Source: Oscillospiraceae bacterium
GTDB lineage: Bacteria > Bacillota > Clostridia > Oscillospirales > Oscillospiraceae
Length of the DNA stretch: 64,000 bases
NCBI GenBank assembly: GCA_020025305.1
Contig: JAHHSG010000003.1
Coordinates: forward strand, 1 to 64,000
Reading direction: 5' to 3'
Each line of letters begins with the position of its first letter. Position 1 is the stretch's first letter. Below are positions 7,643-14,534 of the stretch, piece by piece. Below the pieces are notes generated by a model, which was not told the origin of the DNA, did no database searches, and saw only the letters and a program-made list of their open reading frames with translations. The translations under genes were made by a program, and so were the position numbers.

Positions 7643-8566
7643 TTATTCCTTAGTCAGAACAGAAACGCCGGTATCCACGACCTTACCGCCCAGATCCTCG
7701 CCCTTCAGAACTGCGACAGCGGCCTTAACGCCTTCATAGCCCATCACATCGGGGTTCTGAGCCATGGTAGCCAGAATGAAGCCGTCATCGATCAGGCCAC
7801 GGATTGCATCAGACTTATCGAAGCCAACGCAAACCGTGCTGGACTTGGCAGCCTTAATAGCATTGCCTGCACCGGTGGTGGAGCCTTCGTTGGCACCGAA
7901 GATACCAACAGCACCCTGGGTGATGTAGTTCTCAGCAATGGACTGGCTCTTTGCGGCATCGCCCTCACCATACTGGGTCTCCAGAATGGCGAAATCGGTA
8001 CCCTCAAATGCGGAACGGAAACCAGCCTCACGCTTCAGGGTGGAATCGGAAGCGGCGTTGGTATTGATGATACCGATAGAACCGGAAGTCACACCCTTTG
8101 CCTTCAGCTCAGCCAGCATGGTCTCGCCAGCGGTCTTACCGGCAGCCTCGTTATCCGTGGAGAAGGTAGCCTCAGCCTCCATGTTTGCGGGGGAGTCAAC
8201 GTAGATGATCTTCACACCGGCAGCAGAAGCCTCTTTCAGCGCAGAAGTGATTGCATCGGGGCCATTGGCAGCAACGATGATTGCCTGGCAGCCGGCAGCA
8301 ACAGCATTGTTTACCTGCTCAATCTGCTGTGCGTCGTCCTTGGTGTTGGGAGCCATGTAGGTAACGGTTACGCCCAGCTCCTTTGCGGCCTTCTGAGCAC
8401 CCTCATTCAGGGTCACCCAGTGCTGGTCAATGGAGTCCATGGTGATCAGTGCAATCTTGTAGTTCTCGGTGCCGGAATCTTTCTCCCCGTCACCCTGTCC
8501 GCCGCATCCTGCCAGCAAGCCAATCATCATTACAAGGCTAAGCAGAACAGCAAATACTCTCTTCAT
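7643..8566 (-). CDS. sugar ABC transporter substrate-binding lipoprotein
   Basis: This 307-residue periplasmic-binding-protein-fold protein of the ribose/galactose/LacI-like class begins with a lipoprotein signal (hydrophobic residues 4-18, lipobox LAGC with Cys21). It would be anchored outside the membrane and pass sugar to the permease and ATPase encoded upstream in the same operon. The body resembles RbsB-type proteins. Specificity cannot be read from sequence; the neighbouring isomerase suggests an aldose such as mannose or lyxose. It has a strong AGGAGG ribosome site. Confidence 0.9.
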   Translation of the reverse strand: MKRVFAVLLSLVMMIGLLAGCGGQGDGEKDSGTENYKIALITMDSIDQHWVTLNEGAQKAAKELGVTVTYMAPNTKDDAQQIEQVNNAVAAGCQAIIVAANGPDAITSALKEASAAGVKIIYVDSPANMEAEATFSTDNEAAGKTAGETMLAELKAKGVTSGSIGIINTNAASDSTLKREAGFRSAFEGTDFAILETQYGEGDAAKSQSIAENYITQGAVGIFGANEGSTTGAGNAIKAAKSSTVCVGFDKSDAIRGLIDDGFILATMAQNPDVMGYEGVKAAVAVLKGEDLGGKVVDTGVSVLTKE

Positions 8567-8642
8567 TTTTCATCCTCCTGAAAAGTTTTATTTATTCACA
8601 CAGGACATTCCTCGTGTCCCATGTAAAATACGCAAAAATACT

Positions 8643-9668
8643 TTATGCCTTCTTTTCCTTCTTGCCCTTCTTAGAGCCAATCCCCAGACGGAAGACAACG
8701 TCGACCAGAACAGCACCGGTCACGATGATACCAATAACAATTCTCTGCAGACCCACAGGTGCGCCGATAATACCCAGACCATTTTCCAGAGTCTGCCACA
8801 CACCGGCACCTGCAAAGGTTCCCAGCAGCAGTCCGGTACCACCCAAAGGAGACACGCCGCCGATTACGCCGGCTGCAACACCGTACATTTCATAGCAGTT
8901 ACCTGCCTCCATATTACCCATGCTGGCCTGTGCACACAGGATCAGGCCAACCACGAAAGCGCAGAAGGCGCTGATCAGGTAAGTCTTGGTAATAGTGGCA
9001 GATACATTGACACCGGACAGCTTTGCCGCTTCCATGTTGGAACCGATGGCATAGACATGGCGGCCGGTACGGGTCTTATTCATCACAAAGAAAATCACAA
9101 GGAAAATGATCAGCGCGATCCAGAAGGCATTGTACATTCCCAGCGTCTTACCGTAATAGAAGAAATTCTGGAAGGCCTCACCGGCTTCCTTGCCGATACC
9201 GGAAGCAATGGCATCGGTATTGCGGTTGCCGTTGACCATGTAGCCCACACCGCGTGCGCAGAACATGGTACCCAGCGTAGCGATAAAGGGAGGCAGCTTA
9301 AATCTGCCAACCAGCAGGCCATTAATGAGGCCCACCAGCAAACAGCAGATCAAAGTAACCAGCACAGCAACCAGCACAGGAATCCCCTTGGACATCATCG
9401 TTGCCGAGATCATAGCACTCATAGCAACCACAGAGCCGATGGACAAGTCGATGTTACCGGTAATCAGAATGACGCTCTGCCCCACACCAACCAACAGATA
9501 CTTCGCCATAGAACGCAGCAGATTCAAGGCATTGTTCATTGCAAAGATCTGGGGATTGATAATACCAAAGGCGATATAAAGCACGATCCAGCCGGCGAAT
9601 GCAATCAGCGCTGCACTCATGCCACGGATGGCAGTGACCTTTTTTACAGATTTAGTAAGCGAATTCAT
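8643..9668 (-). CDS. sugar ABC transporter permease (RbsC-like)
   Basis: This 341-residue hydrophobic protein of the branched-chain/ribose permease family has about eight to ten membrane segments and the glycine-rich loop SPLGGTGLLLGTFAGA typical of RbsC-type permeases near the C-terminus. It would form the homodimeric channel of the importer. It starts 15 bp after the ATPase gene and is followed by the binding-protein gene after 76 bp. The basic lysine-rich C-terminal tail is cytoplasmic. Confidence 0.9.
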   Translation of the reverse strand: MNSLTKSVKKVTAIRGMSAALIAFAGWIVLYIAFGIINPQIFAMNNALNLLRSMAKYLLVGVGQSVILITGNIDLSIGSVVAMSAMISATMMSKGIPVLVAVLVTLICCLLVGLINGLLVGRFKLPPFIATLGTMFCARGVGYMVNGNRNTDAIASGIGKEAGEAFQNFFYYGKTLGMYNAFWIALIIFLVIFFVMNKTRTGRHVYAIGSNMEAAKLSGVNVSATITKTYLISAFCAFVVGLILCAQASMGNMEAGNCYEMYGVAAGVIGGVSPLGGTGLLLGTFAGAGVWQTLENGLGIIGAPVGLQRIVIGIIVTGAVLVDVVFRLGIGSKKGKKEKKA

Positions 9669-9683
9669 TATTCCTGTTCCTCC

Positions 9684-11198
9684 TTAATTGGCCTGCTGTG
9701 CAAATTTGTCTTCAAATTTGGTTGCCAAAGTCAAAATCTCCGTCTGTGTAGTTTCCTTGGCCATGACTTCACCGGTAATCTGACCATCACACATGACAAT
9801 GATTCGGTCTGCTATCCCCATGATCTCCGGCAATTCGGAGGAAACGAACATCACAGCGATTCCCTGCTGCTTGAGCTGATTCATGATATTGTAAATTTCG
9901 ACCTTGGCTGCAACATCGATGCCTCTCGTCGGTTCATCGAAGATCACCACTCTGGAGTCACGTGCCAGCCACTTACCCACAACAACCTTCTGCTGGTTAC
10001 CACCGGAGAGGTTGTCGGCATTGATTTCTACATTAGGTGTTTTGATGCGCAGATCGCTGACAGCTTTTTTGCACATCTCATCTTCTTTCTTTTTTCTTAC
10101 TACGCCCACCTTATTGCACAGGATGTCCAGGTTGGGCAGCGCAATATTTTCACGGATCGGCAGTTTGGTGCACAGACCATCCTTTTTCCGGTCCTCCGGT
10201 GCCAAAACGATACCAGCCCGGATGGCGTCTGCCGGATTGTTAATCACAACGGTCTTGCCATCGAGCAGGATCTCGCCGGACTCCTTGGGATCAACGCCAA
10301 ACACGGCGCGGGTCGTCTCCGTCCGTCCGGCACCCATCAGCCCTGCAAAGCCCACAATTTCGCCTTCGTAGACACTGAAATTGATATTGCGCACCATTCT
10401 GCCTGCGTTCAAATTCTTAACTTCAAAAATCTTCTTGCCCTTGGGACATTCCACTCTGGGGAACTTCTCCTTGATCTCACGGCCCACCATGTTGGTAATG
10501 ATGTTATCCAGCGTAGTATCCTTAAAATTCATGGAGGTGATGTACTGACCGTCACGCATAATGGTCACACGATCCGCAATGTGCTGCAGCTCTTCCAGAC
10601 GGTGAGAGATATACACGATACCGCAGCCATGCTCACGCAGCTGACCGATAATCCGAAACAGCTCGTCAATTTCCTTGGCAGTCAACGCAGAGGTAGGCTC
10701 GTCCATAATGAGAACCTTGGCATTGATGGAAAGTGCCTTGGCGATTTCCACCATCTGTTGTTTCGATACCGGCAGATTCCCCACGATCTCTCTGGGCGAA
10801 ATGTCTATTTTCAGATTGGACAGCACTTTTTGTGCTTCCTCCTCCATGGCGCGCTTATCCACCATGAAGCCTTTTCTCTTTTCGCGGCCCAAGAACATAT
10901 TTTCCGCCACAGACAGATGCGGGCACATATTCAACTCCTGATGAATAATCGCCACGCCCAGAGCCTGCGCCTGCTTGGTATTCAAATCTCCGTATTCCTT
11001 ACCAAAGATTTCCACAGTGCCGCTGTCTCTGGTATAAACGCCGCTCAGGATTTTCATCAGCGTTGACTTACCTGCACCGTTTTCTCCTAACAAGGCCATA
11101 ACCTCTCCTGAACGAAGCTCAAACTGAACATGGTCCAGCGCTTTGACGCCAGGAAAGCTCTTACAGATCCCTCGCATGGAGACAATGGTTTCATTCAT
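9684..11198 (-). CDS. sugar ABC transporter ATP-binding protein with two nucleotide domains (RbsA-like)
   Basis: This 504-residue tandem ATPase has an intact Walker A in the first half (GENGAGKST) with LPVSKQQMVEIAKAL as the signature region. The second half has the degenerate loop GLMGAGRTE, as in RbsA/MglA proteins, plus a clear LSGGNQQK signature. It powers the ribose-type importer. I place the start at the ATG at 11198, followed by NETIVSMRG and preceded by GGGTGA; an in-frame TTG at 11243 would add 15 unsupported residues. It is the first gene of a five-gene operon ending with the fructokinase. Confidence 0.92.
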   Translation of the reverse strand: MNETIVSMRGICKSFPGVKALDHVQFELRSGEVMALLGENGAGKSTLMKILSGVYTRDSGTVEIFGKEYGDLNTKQAQALGVAIIHQELNMCPHLSVAENMFLGREKRKGFMVDKRAMEEEAQKVLSNLKIDISPREIVGNLPVSKQQMVEIAKALSINAKVLIMDEPTSALTAKEIDELFRIIGQLREHGCGIVYISHRLEELQHIADRVTIMRDGQYITSMNFKDTTLDNIITNMVGREIKEKFPRVECPKGKKIFEVKNLNAGRMVRNINFSVYEGEIVGFAGLMGAGRTETTRAVFGVDPKESGEILLDGKTVVINNPADAIRAGIVLAPEDRKKDGLCTKLPIRENIALPNLDILCNKVGVVRKKKEDEMCKKAVSDLRIKTPNVEINADNLSGGNQQKVVVGKWLARDSRVVIFDEPTRGIDVAAKVEIYNIMNQLKQQGIAVMFVSSELPEIMGIADRIIVMCDGQITGEVMAKETTQTEILTLATKFEDKFAQQAN

Positions 11199-11276
11199 AT
11201 GCTTGGTCACCCATCTTTCCTCAATTTGCACTTTGCGGAGCAATTTCTCTTCTGCTTAACCACAAATTACTACAAT

Positions 11277-11305
11277 AATATATCAATTTCTAGCGTTGTT
11301 GTCAA
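11277..11305 (-). promoter_or_regulatory. sigma-70 promoter of the sugar ABC operon
   Basis: On the minus strand TTGACA (11300-11305), a 17-bp spacer and TATATT (11277-11282) precede the ATPase start by about 80 bp. The -35 box lies inside the palindrome at 11299-11317. Confidence 0.78.
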
Positions 11306-11317
11306 TTGAATTGACAA
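11299..11317. promoter_or_regulatory. 19-bp palindromic operator TTGTCAATT-G-AATTGACAA
   Basis: This is a perfect 9-bp inverted repeat around one central base, overlapping the -35 of the ABC operon. The plus strand has no promoter at this place, so the symmetry is not explained by divergent -35 boxes. The half-site is identical to both arms at 1336-1369, which links transporter, isomerase, kinases and glycyl radical enzyme under one regulator. Confidence 0.7.
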
Positions 11318-11422
11318 AAGATCCAGAAATTTCCCTGTCATATTTTTCACATTTTATCACATTATACAATCTTGCTTTGTCTATTTTGTATATTATTGCC
11401 TACTGCCTCTTTGATAAATGGT

Positions 11423-11451
11423 TTGCAAAGTATCTCTTGGCGTTGTAAGAT
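11423..11451 (+). promoter_or_regulatory. probable promoter of the aldose epimerase gene
   Basis: TTGCAA (11423-11428), a 17-bp spacer and TAAGAT (11446-11451) stand about 45 bp before the ATG. Moderate match only; no copy of the AATTGACAA operator overlaps it. Confidence 0.45.
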
Positions 11452-11495
11452 AAACTAAAACTATTTGGCAAAATTTTTAAAAGGGAGCTTTTATC

Positions 11496-12365
11496 ATGCA
11501 AACACACATATATAATAATTGTCTGCAAGTCTCCATTGCATCGAAAGGCGCTCAGCTGATGAGCATCCGAGGAACCGATGGCACAGAATATCTCTGGCAG
11601 GGTGACGCGCGTTATTGGAGCGACCGAGCCCCCAATATTTTCCCTTATGTGGCGCGGCTCACCGACGGAGCCTATACCTATGGCGGGCAGACCTATCATA
11701 TGCCCATTCACGGTTTTGCTCCTAGCGCAGAATTTTCCCTTTTTCAGCAGAGCAACGACTCCGTTACTTTCTTATTGGAGAGCAACGATCACTTTTATGC
11801 AATGTATCCGTTCCGTTTCCGCTATTTCATCCGTTACTATTTGCAGGATAATATTCTGCACGTGGAGCTAAAAGTGGAAAATGTGGGCGAAAACACCATG
11901 TATTTTGGTTTGGGCGGCCATCCGGGCATCAATGTTCCTTTGGAGAAAGGACTTACCTTTGAGGATTACTATCTGCAGTTCCCGGCGTGCAGTCTCCGCC
12001 GGGTAGAATTTACCCCTGCCTGTTTCATTACAGGAAAGGAACACCCTTTCCCTCTGGAAGAAAACAAGATTCCGCTGCACCACAATATGTTCAACGATGA
12101 CGCCATTGTATTGAAGGGGGTTCCCGGTTCTGTTACTCTCCGCAGTGATGCGGGAACCCACGGGGTAACTCTCATTGCCCCCGACCAACCCATTTATGGC
12201 TTCTGGCATATGCCGCACACCGATGCCCCCTACATCTGCCTGGAGCCCTGGTCCAGTCTGCCCTCCCATCAGGATGTGGTAGAGGATCTGGAACAGCAGT
12301 CAGACCTGCTCCGTCTGGAAAAGGGAAAAACCTACGTAACCACCTGGTCTTTGCAATGTTTCTAA
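11496..12365 (+). CDS. aldose 1-epimerase family protein (mutarotase-like)
   Basis: This 289-residue beta-sandwich protein of the aldose epimerase superfamily would interconvert alpha and beta anomers of a hexose or hexose-6-phosphate. Recognisable parts are an N-terminal block with AYTYGGQTYHMPIHGFA, in which the histidine is equivalent to a catalytic residue of the family, GLGGHPGINVP near the middle, and CLEPWSSLPS with the glutamate near the C-terminus. It starts after AAAGGGAG and stands alone, divergent from the sugar ABC operon, which supports a role in the same sugar pathway. The exact sugar is unknown. Confidence 0.85.
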   Translation: MQTHIYNNCLQVSIASKGAQLMSIRGTDGTEYLWQGDARYWSDRAPNIFPYVARLTDGAYTYGGQTYHMPIHGFAPSAEFSLFQQSNDSVTFLLESNDHFYAMYPFRFRYFIRYYLQDNILHVELKVENVGENTMYFGLGGHPGINVPLEKGLTFEDYYLQFPACSLRRVEFTPACFITGKEHPFPLEENKIPLHHNMFNDDAIVLKGVPGSVTLRSDAGTHGVTLIAPDQPIYGFWHMPHTDAPYICLEPWSSLPSHQDVVEDLEQQSDLLRLEKGKTYVTTWSLQCF

Positions 12366-12457
12366 GCATCCGTCTCTTTGTTTTTCATGGGCGGTAAGCC
12401 AGTACACCTATCCGTATGATTAATTGAGGGATCATACGCATCTTGCAAGAGGCCAGC

Positions 12458-12492
12458 AAAAAACCGGCAAGCTATCAAGCTTGCCGGTTTTA
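12458..12492. terminator. bidirectional terminator between epimerase and tRNA-Ser
   Basis: AAAACCGGCAAGC and GCTTGCCGGTTTT pair around a short loop with A/T tracts on both sides. It can end the plus-strand epimerase transcript and the minus-strand tRNA-Ser transcript. Confidence 0.85.
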
Positions 12493-12498
12493 ATTCTA

Positions 12499-12587
12499 TG
12501 GCGGAGCGGGTGGGATTCGAACCCACGTGCGATTGCTCGCAAACTGATTTCGAGTCAGCCCCGTTATGACCACTTCGATACCGCTCC
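12499..12587 (-). tRNA. tRNA-Ser (anticodon CGA)
   Basis: Acceptor GGAGCGG pairs with CCGCTCC; the anticodon stem GCTGA/TCAGT holds loop CTCGAAA, giving anticodon CGA (reads UCG). A long variable arm (TTGCGAGCAATCGCA region) is typical of class II serine tRNA. The T-loop is GGTTCGAATCC and CCA is encoded. Confidence 0.95.
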
Positions 12588-12636
12588 GTATCTTATTTCC
12601 ATCCCTGAGGTCACAAGGCACTCTACTAACTTTGGT

Positions 12637-12665
12637 ATCATATCACATATTCGCGCCACGCGCAA
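12637..12665 (-). promoter_or_regulatory. promoter of tRNA-Ser
   Basis: On the minus strand TTGCGC (12660-12665), a 17-bp spacer and TATGAT (12637-12642) lie about 50 bp upstream of the tRNA. Confidence 0.6.
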
Positions 12666-12725
12666 GAAAAAGCCCTCATATTTTTATTGATCTGTGCATT
12701 AGTTTTTACAAAGGAGGTTTTCTCT

Positions 12726-13304
12726 TTGAAAACTGTTTTCATGTATGGTACGCAGGGACAGTACGGCAACTATTGTGCCGCCGTCGAAAACACCGGCGGG
12801 CAAGTGCTCCTCTCCCGTAATCTTTGCCGCTCCTATGACTGCGATGCTCTGCTGCTCCCCGGCGGCGGCGATATTCTCGGTCCTCTTGACGAACACGAGC
12901 GATACCTGTTACAATCATTTGTAATCACCTCTCGCCCTGTACTGGGCATCTGCCGCGGAATGCAGGCGCTGAACGTTTATTTTGGCGGTACGCTGCACCG
13001 CTACATTTCCGGGCACCAGAGCCCTGCGGGGGATCTTGTCCATCCGACCTGCGCTGGGGGCCTATTAGGCAGCCTTCTGGGACGTGAAATCACTGTCAAC
13101 AGCTGTCATCATCAGGCCGTGGATTGTCTGGGCCATAATCTGGTCGTATTGCAACGCACCGAGGATGGCGTGGTAGAGGGCCTATGTCACGCCACCCAAC
13201 CGATCATCGGCGTGCAGTGGCATCCGGAGCGGCAAAGCTATGGTCTGCGCCGCAACGATGCCGTAGACGCCGCCCCTTTATTTGAATACTTTTTATCTTT
13301 GTGA
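12726..13304 (+). CDS. class I glutamine amidotransferase-like hydrolase (peptidase C26, PuuD-like)
   Basis: This 192-residue protein of the gamma-glutamyl hydrolase type has nucleophile Cys76 in GICRGMQ, and His166 with Glu168 in GVQWHPE completes the triad. Relatives remove glutamate from gamma-glutamyl-GABA or similar conjugates. At under 200 residues it is shorter than PuuD (about 254), mainly in the N-terminal half. The start is a TTG codon at 12726, chosen because AAAGGAGG lies 7 bases upstream; the next ATG would cut into the first strand. An Smr-type gene follows 8 bp downstream. Confidence 0.82.
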   Translation: MKTVFMYGTQGQYGNYCAAVENTGGQVLLSRNLCRSYDCDALLLPGGGDILGPLDEHERYLLQSFVITSRPVLGICRGMQALNVYFGGTLHRYISGHQSPAGDLVHPTCAGGLLGSLLGREITVNSCHHQAVDCLGHNLVVLQRTEDGVVEGLCHATQPIIGVQWHPERQSYGLRRNDAVDAAPLFEYFLSL

Positions 13305-13312
13305 GGTAAACT

Positions 13313-13663
13313 ATGGGAAACTATGTCCGTGAAGTCAATCTGGAACTGGGCTACCCCTGTGTAGATCAGGCTCTGCGCCGCCTCAGTGCCGAGCTGGACG
13401 CCTCCCGTCATCTGCGAGCGCCGGCACTGAAACTAATACACGGCTACGGTTCCTCCGGCAAAGGCGGACGCATTCGCACCGCCTGCCGCAAGCAATTGAA
13501 AGCCGAGCTGGAACAGGGACGTATTCTGGATTTTATCCCCGGCGAGCGCTTCACTATTTTTGAGGAGGCCACCCGCCGGGCATTTGCGCGCTGTTCCGCC
13601 CTCCGGCAGGACCCGGATCTGGAACGCTGCAACAGCGGTGTCACTTTTGTTCTATTCAAATAG
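13313..13663 (+). CDS. small Smr-domain-like protein
   Basis: This 116-residue protein has an N-terminal VNLELGYPCVDQALRRL block and LKLIHGYGSSGKGGRIR near residues 40-56, which match the Smr fold of MutS2 C-termini (LDLHG-like helix and IHGxGxG loop). Isolated Smr proteins bind nucleic acids and some are nucleases. The first-motif histidine of LDLHG is replaced (LELGY), so nuclease activity is uncertain. Basic overall. It is co-transcribed with the amidotransferase-like gene. Confidence 0.65.
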   Translation: MGNYVREVNLELGYPCVDQALRRLSAELDASRHLRAPALKLIHGYGSSGKGGRIRTACRKQLKAELEQGRILDFIPGERFTIFEEATRRAFARCSALRQDPDLERCNSGVTFVLFK

Positions 13664-13709
13664 TTCTATTGAAAAGTCTTAAAGTTTTTATAGAATTTTT
13701 ATTTTTCTC

Positions 13710-13738
13710 TTGACAATCTCAATCATAAATGCTATCAT
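13710..13738 (+). promoter_or_regulatory. promoter of the five-tRNA cluster
   Basis: TTGACA (13710-13715), a 17-bp spacer and TATCAT (13733-13738) end 30 bp before the first tRNA. Confidence 0.8.
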
Positions 13739-13768
13739 TACAAAGCTGACGATTTGCGGAGGGCGCAT

Positions 13769-13843
13769 GCGGGTGTAGCACAATGGCCAGGGCACCAGCC
13801 TTCCAAGCTGGGGATGCGGGTTCGATTCCCGTCACCCGCTCCA
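13769..13843 (+). tRNA. tRNA-Gly (anticodon TCC)
   Basis: Acceptor GCGGGTG pairs with CACCCGC; anticodon loop CTTCCAA gives TCC; T-arm GGGTTCGATTCCC; CCA is encoded. It is the first gene of the cluster. Confidence 0.96.
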
Positions 13844-13853
13844 ACAATGATAT

Positions 13854-13930
<77 letters not shown>

Positions 13931-13982
13931 CTCTTTCATGGAGTCTGAAAATCTTAAGCAGTTCCCATGCGGACATCAATGT

Positions 13983-14060
<78 letters not shown>

Positions 14061-14065
14061 CAAAG

Positions 14066-14097
14066 AACAGGGATTGGGAGAGATCCCAGTCCCTGTT
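14066..14097 (+). terminator. hairpin after tRNA-His
   Basis: AACAGGGATTGGGA and TCCCAGTCCCTGTT form a long stem followed by TTATTT. It may end a Gly-Arg-His transcript or release the tRNA 3' end before the Gln-Lys pair; no separate promoter for that pair is clear. Confidence 0.75.
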
Positions 14098-14111
14098 TTA
14101 TTTCTCCACAT

Positions 14112-14186
14112 AGGGGTGTAGCCAAGTGGTAAGGCAAGGGACTTTGACTCCCTCATTCGCTGGTTCGAGTCCAGCCATCCCTGCCA
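14112..14186 (+). tRNA. tRNA-Gln (anticodon TTG)
   Basis: Acceptor AGGGGTG pairs with CATCCCT (one G-T pair); the anticodon loop ACTTTGACT region gives TTG; T-arm GGTTCGAGTCC; CCA is encoded. Confidence 0.95.
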
Positions 14187-14221
14187 GTTTTTGGGGGATG
14201 GTAACCCGTCCCCTTCTATAT

Positions 14222-14297
14222 GCTTCGTTAGCTCAGTCGGTAGAGCACCTGCCTTTTAAGCAGGGTGTCCGGGGTTCGAATCCCCGACGAGGCACCA
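14222..14297 (+). tRNA. tRNA-Lys (anticodon TTT)
   Basis: Acceptor GCTTCGT pairs with ACGAGGC; anticodon loop CTTTTAA gives TTT; T-arm GGGGTTCGAATCCCC; CCA is encoded. Confidence 0.96.
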
Positions 14298-14330
14298 AGA
14301 GCAAGTCATCCTAGATGGCTTGCTCTTTTA
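14298..14330 (+). terminator. terminator of the tRNA cluster
   Basis: AAGAGCAAG-CATC and GATG-CTTGCTCTT pair with a 3-base loop and run into TTTATATTT immediately after tRNA-Lys. Confidence 0.88.
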
Positions 14331-14340
14331 TATTTATTTA

Positions 14341-14376
14341 AAAGAGAACCCCCAGTTTTACTGGGGGTTCTCTTTT
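14341..14376. terminator. second strong hairpin with T tract
   Basis: AAAGAGAACCCCCAGT and ACTGGGGGTTCTCTTT pair around a TTT loop with T or A runs on both sides. It can back up the tRNA terminator and also stop ftsK transcription arriving on the minus strand. Confidence 0.8.
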
Positions 14377-14387
14377 AAGCTAGACGA

Positions 14388-14415
14388 GAGTGGCGCCGCT
14401 GCCGCGGCGCCACTC
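14388..14415. repeat. perfect 12-bp GC hairpin without T tract
   Basis: GAGTGGCGCCGC (14388-14399) and GCGGCGCCACTC (14404-14415) are a perfect inverted repeat around TGCC. There is no T run, so it is not a simple terminator. Nothing else is recognised between 14377 and the ftsK stop at 14535. Confidence 0.6.
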
Positions 14416-14534
14416 CACGCAACGTTTCCTATTGTCCTGTCAGGGAGCTTTGTCGTGTCCTTATAAACCGGGACAATCCATGACATCCCTGCCGTCTCTC
14501 TTATGCGTCATTGATACGTCTTAGCGCTGATCTA

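Noticed and set aside
8469..11066. 865-codon plus-strand frame opposite the sugar ABC operon
   Set aside because: Antisense of three well-defined ABC genes; composition is His/Gln/Asn-rich noise and there is no ribosome site.
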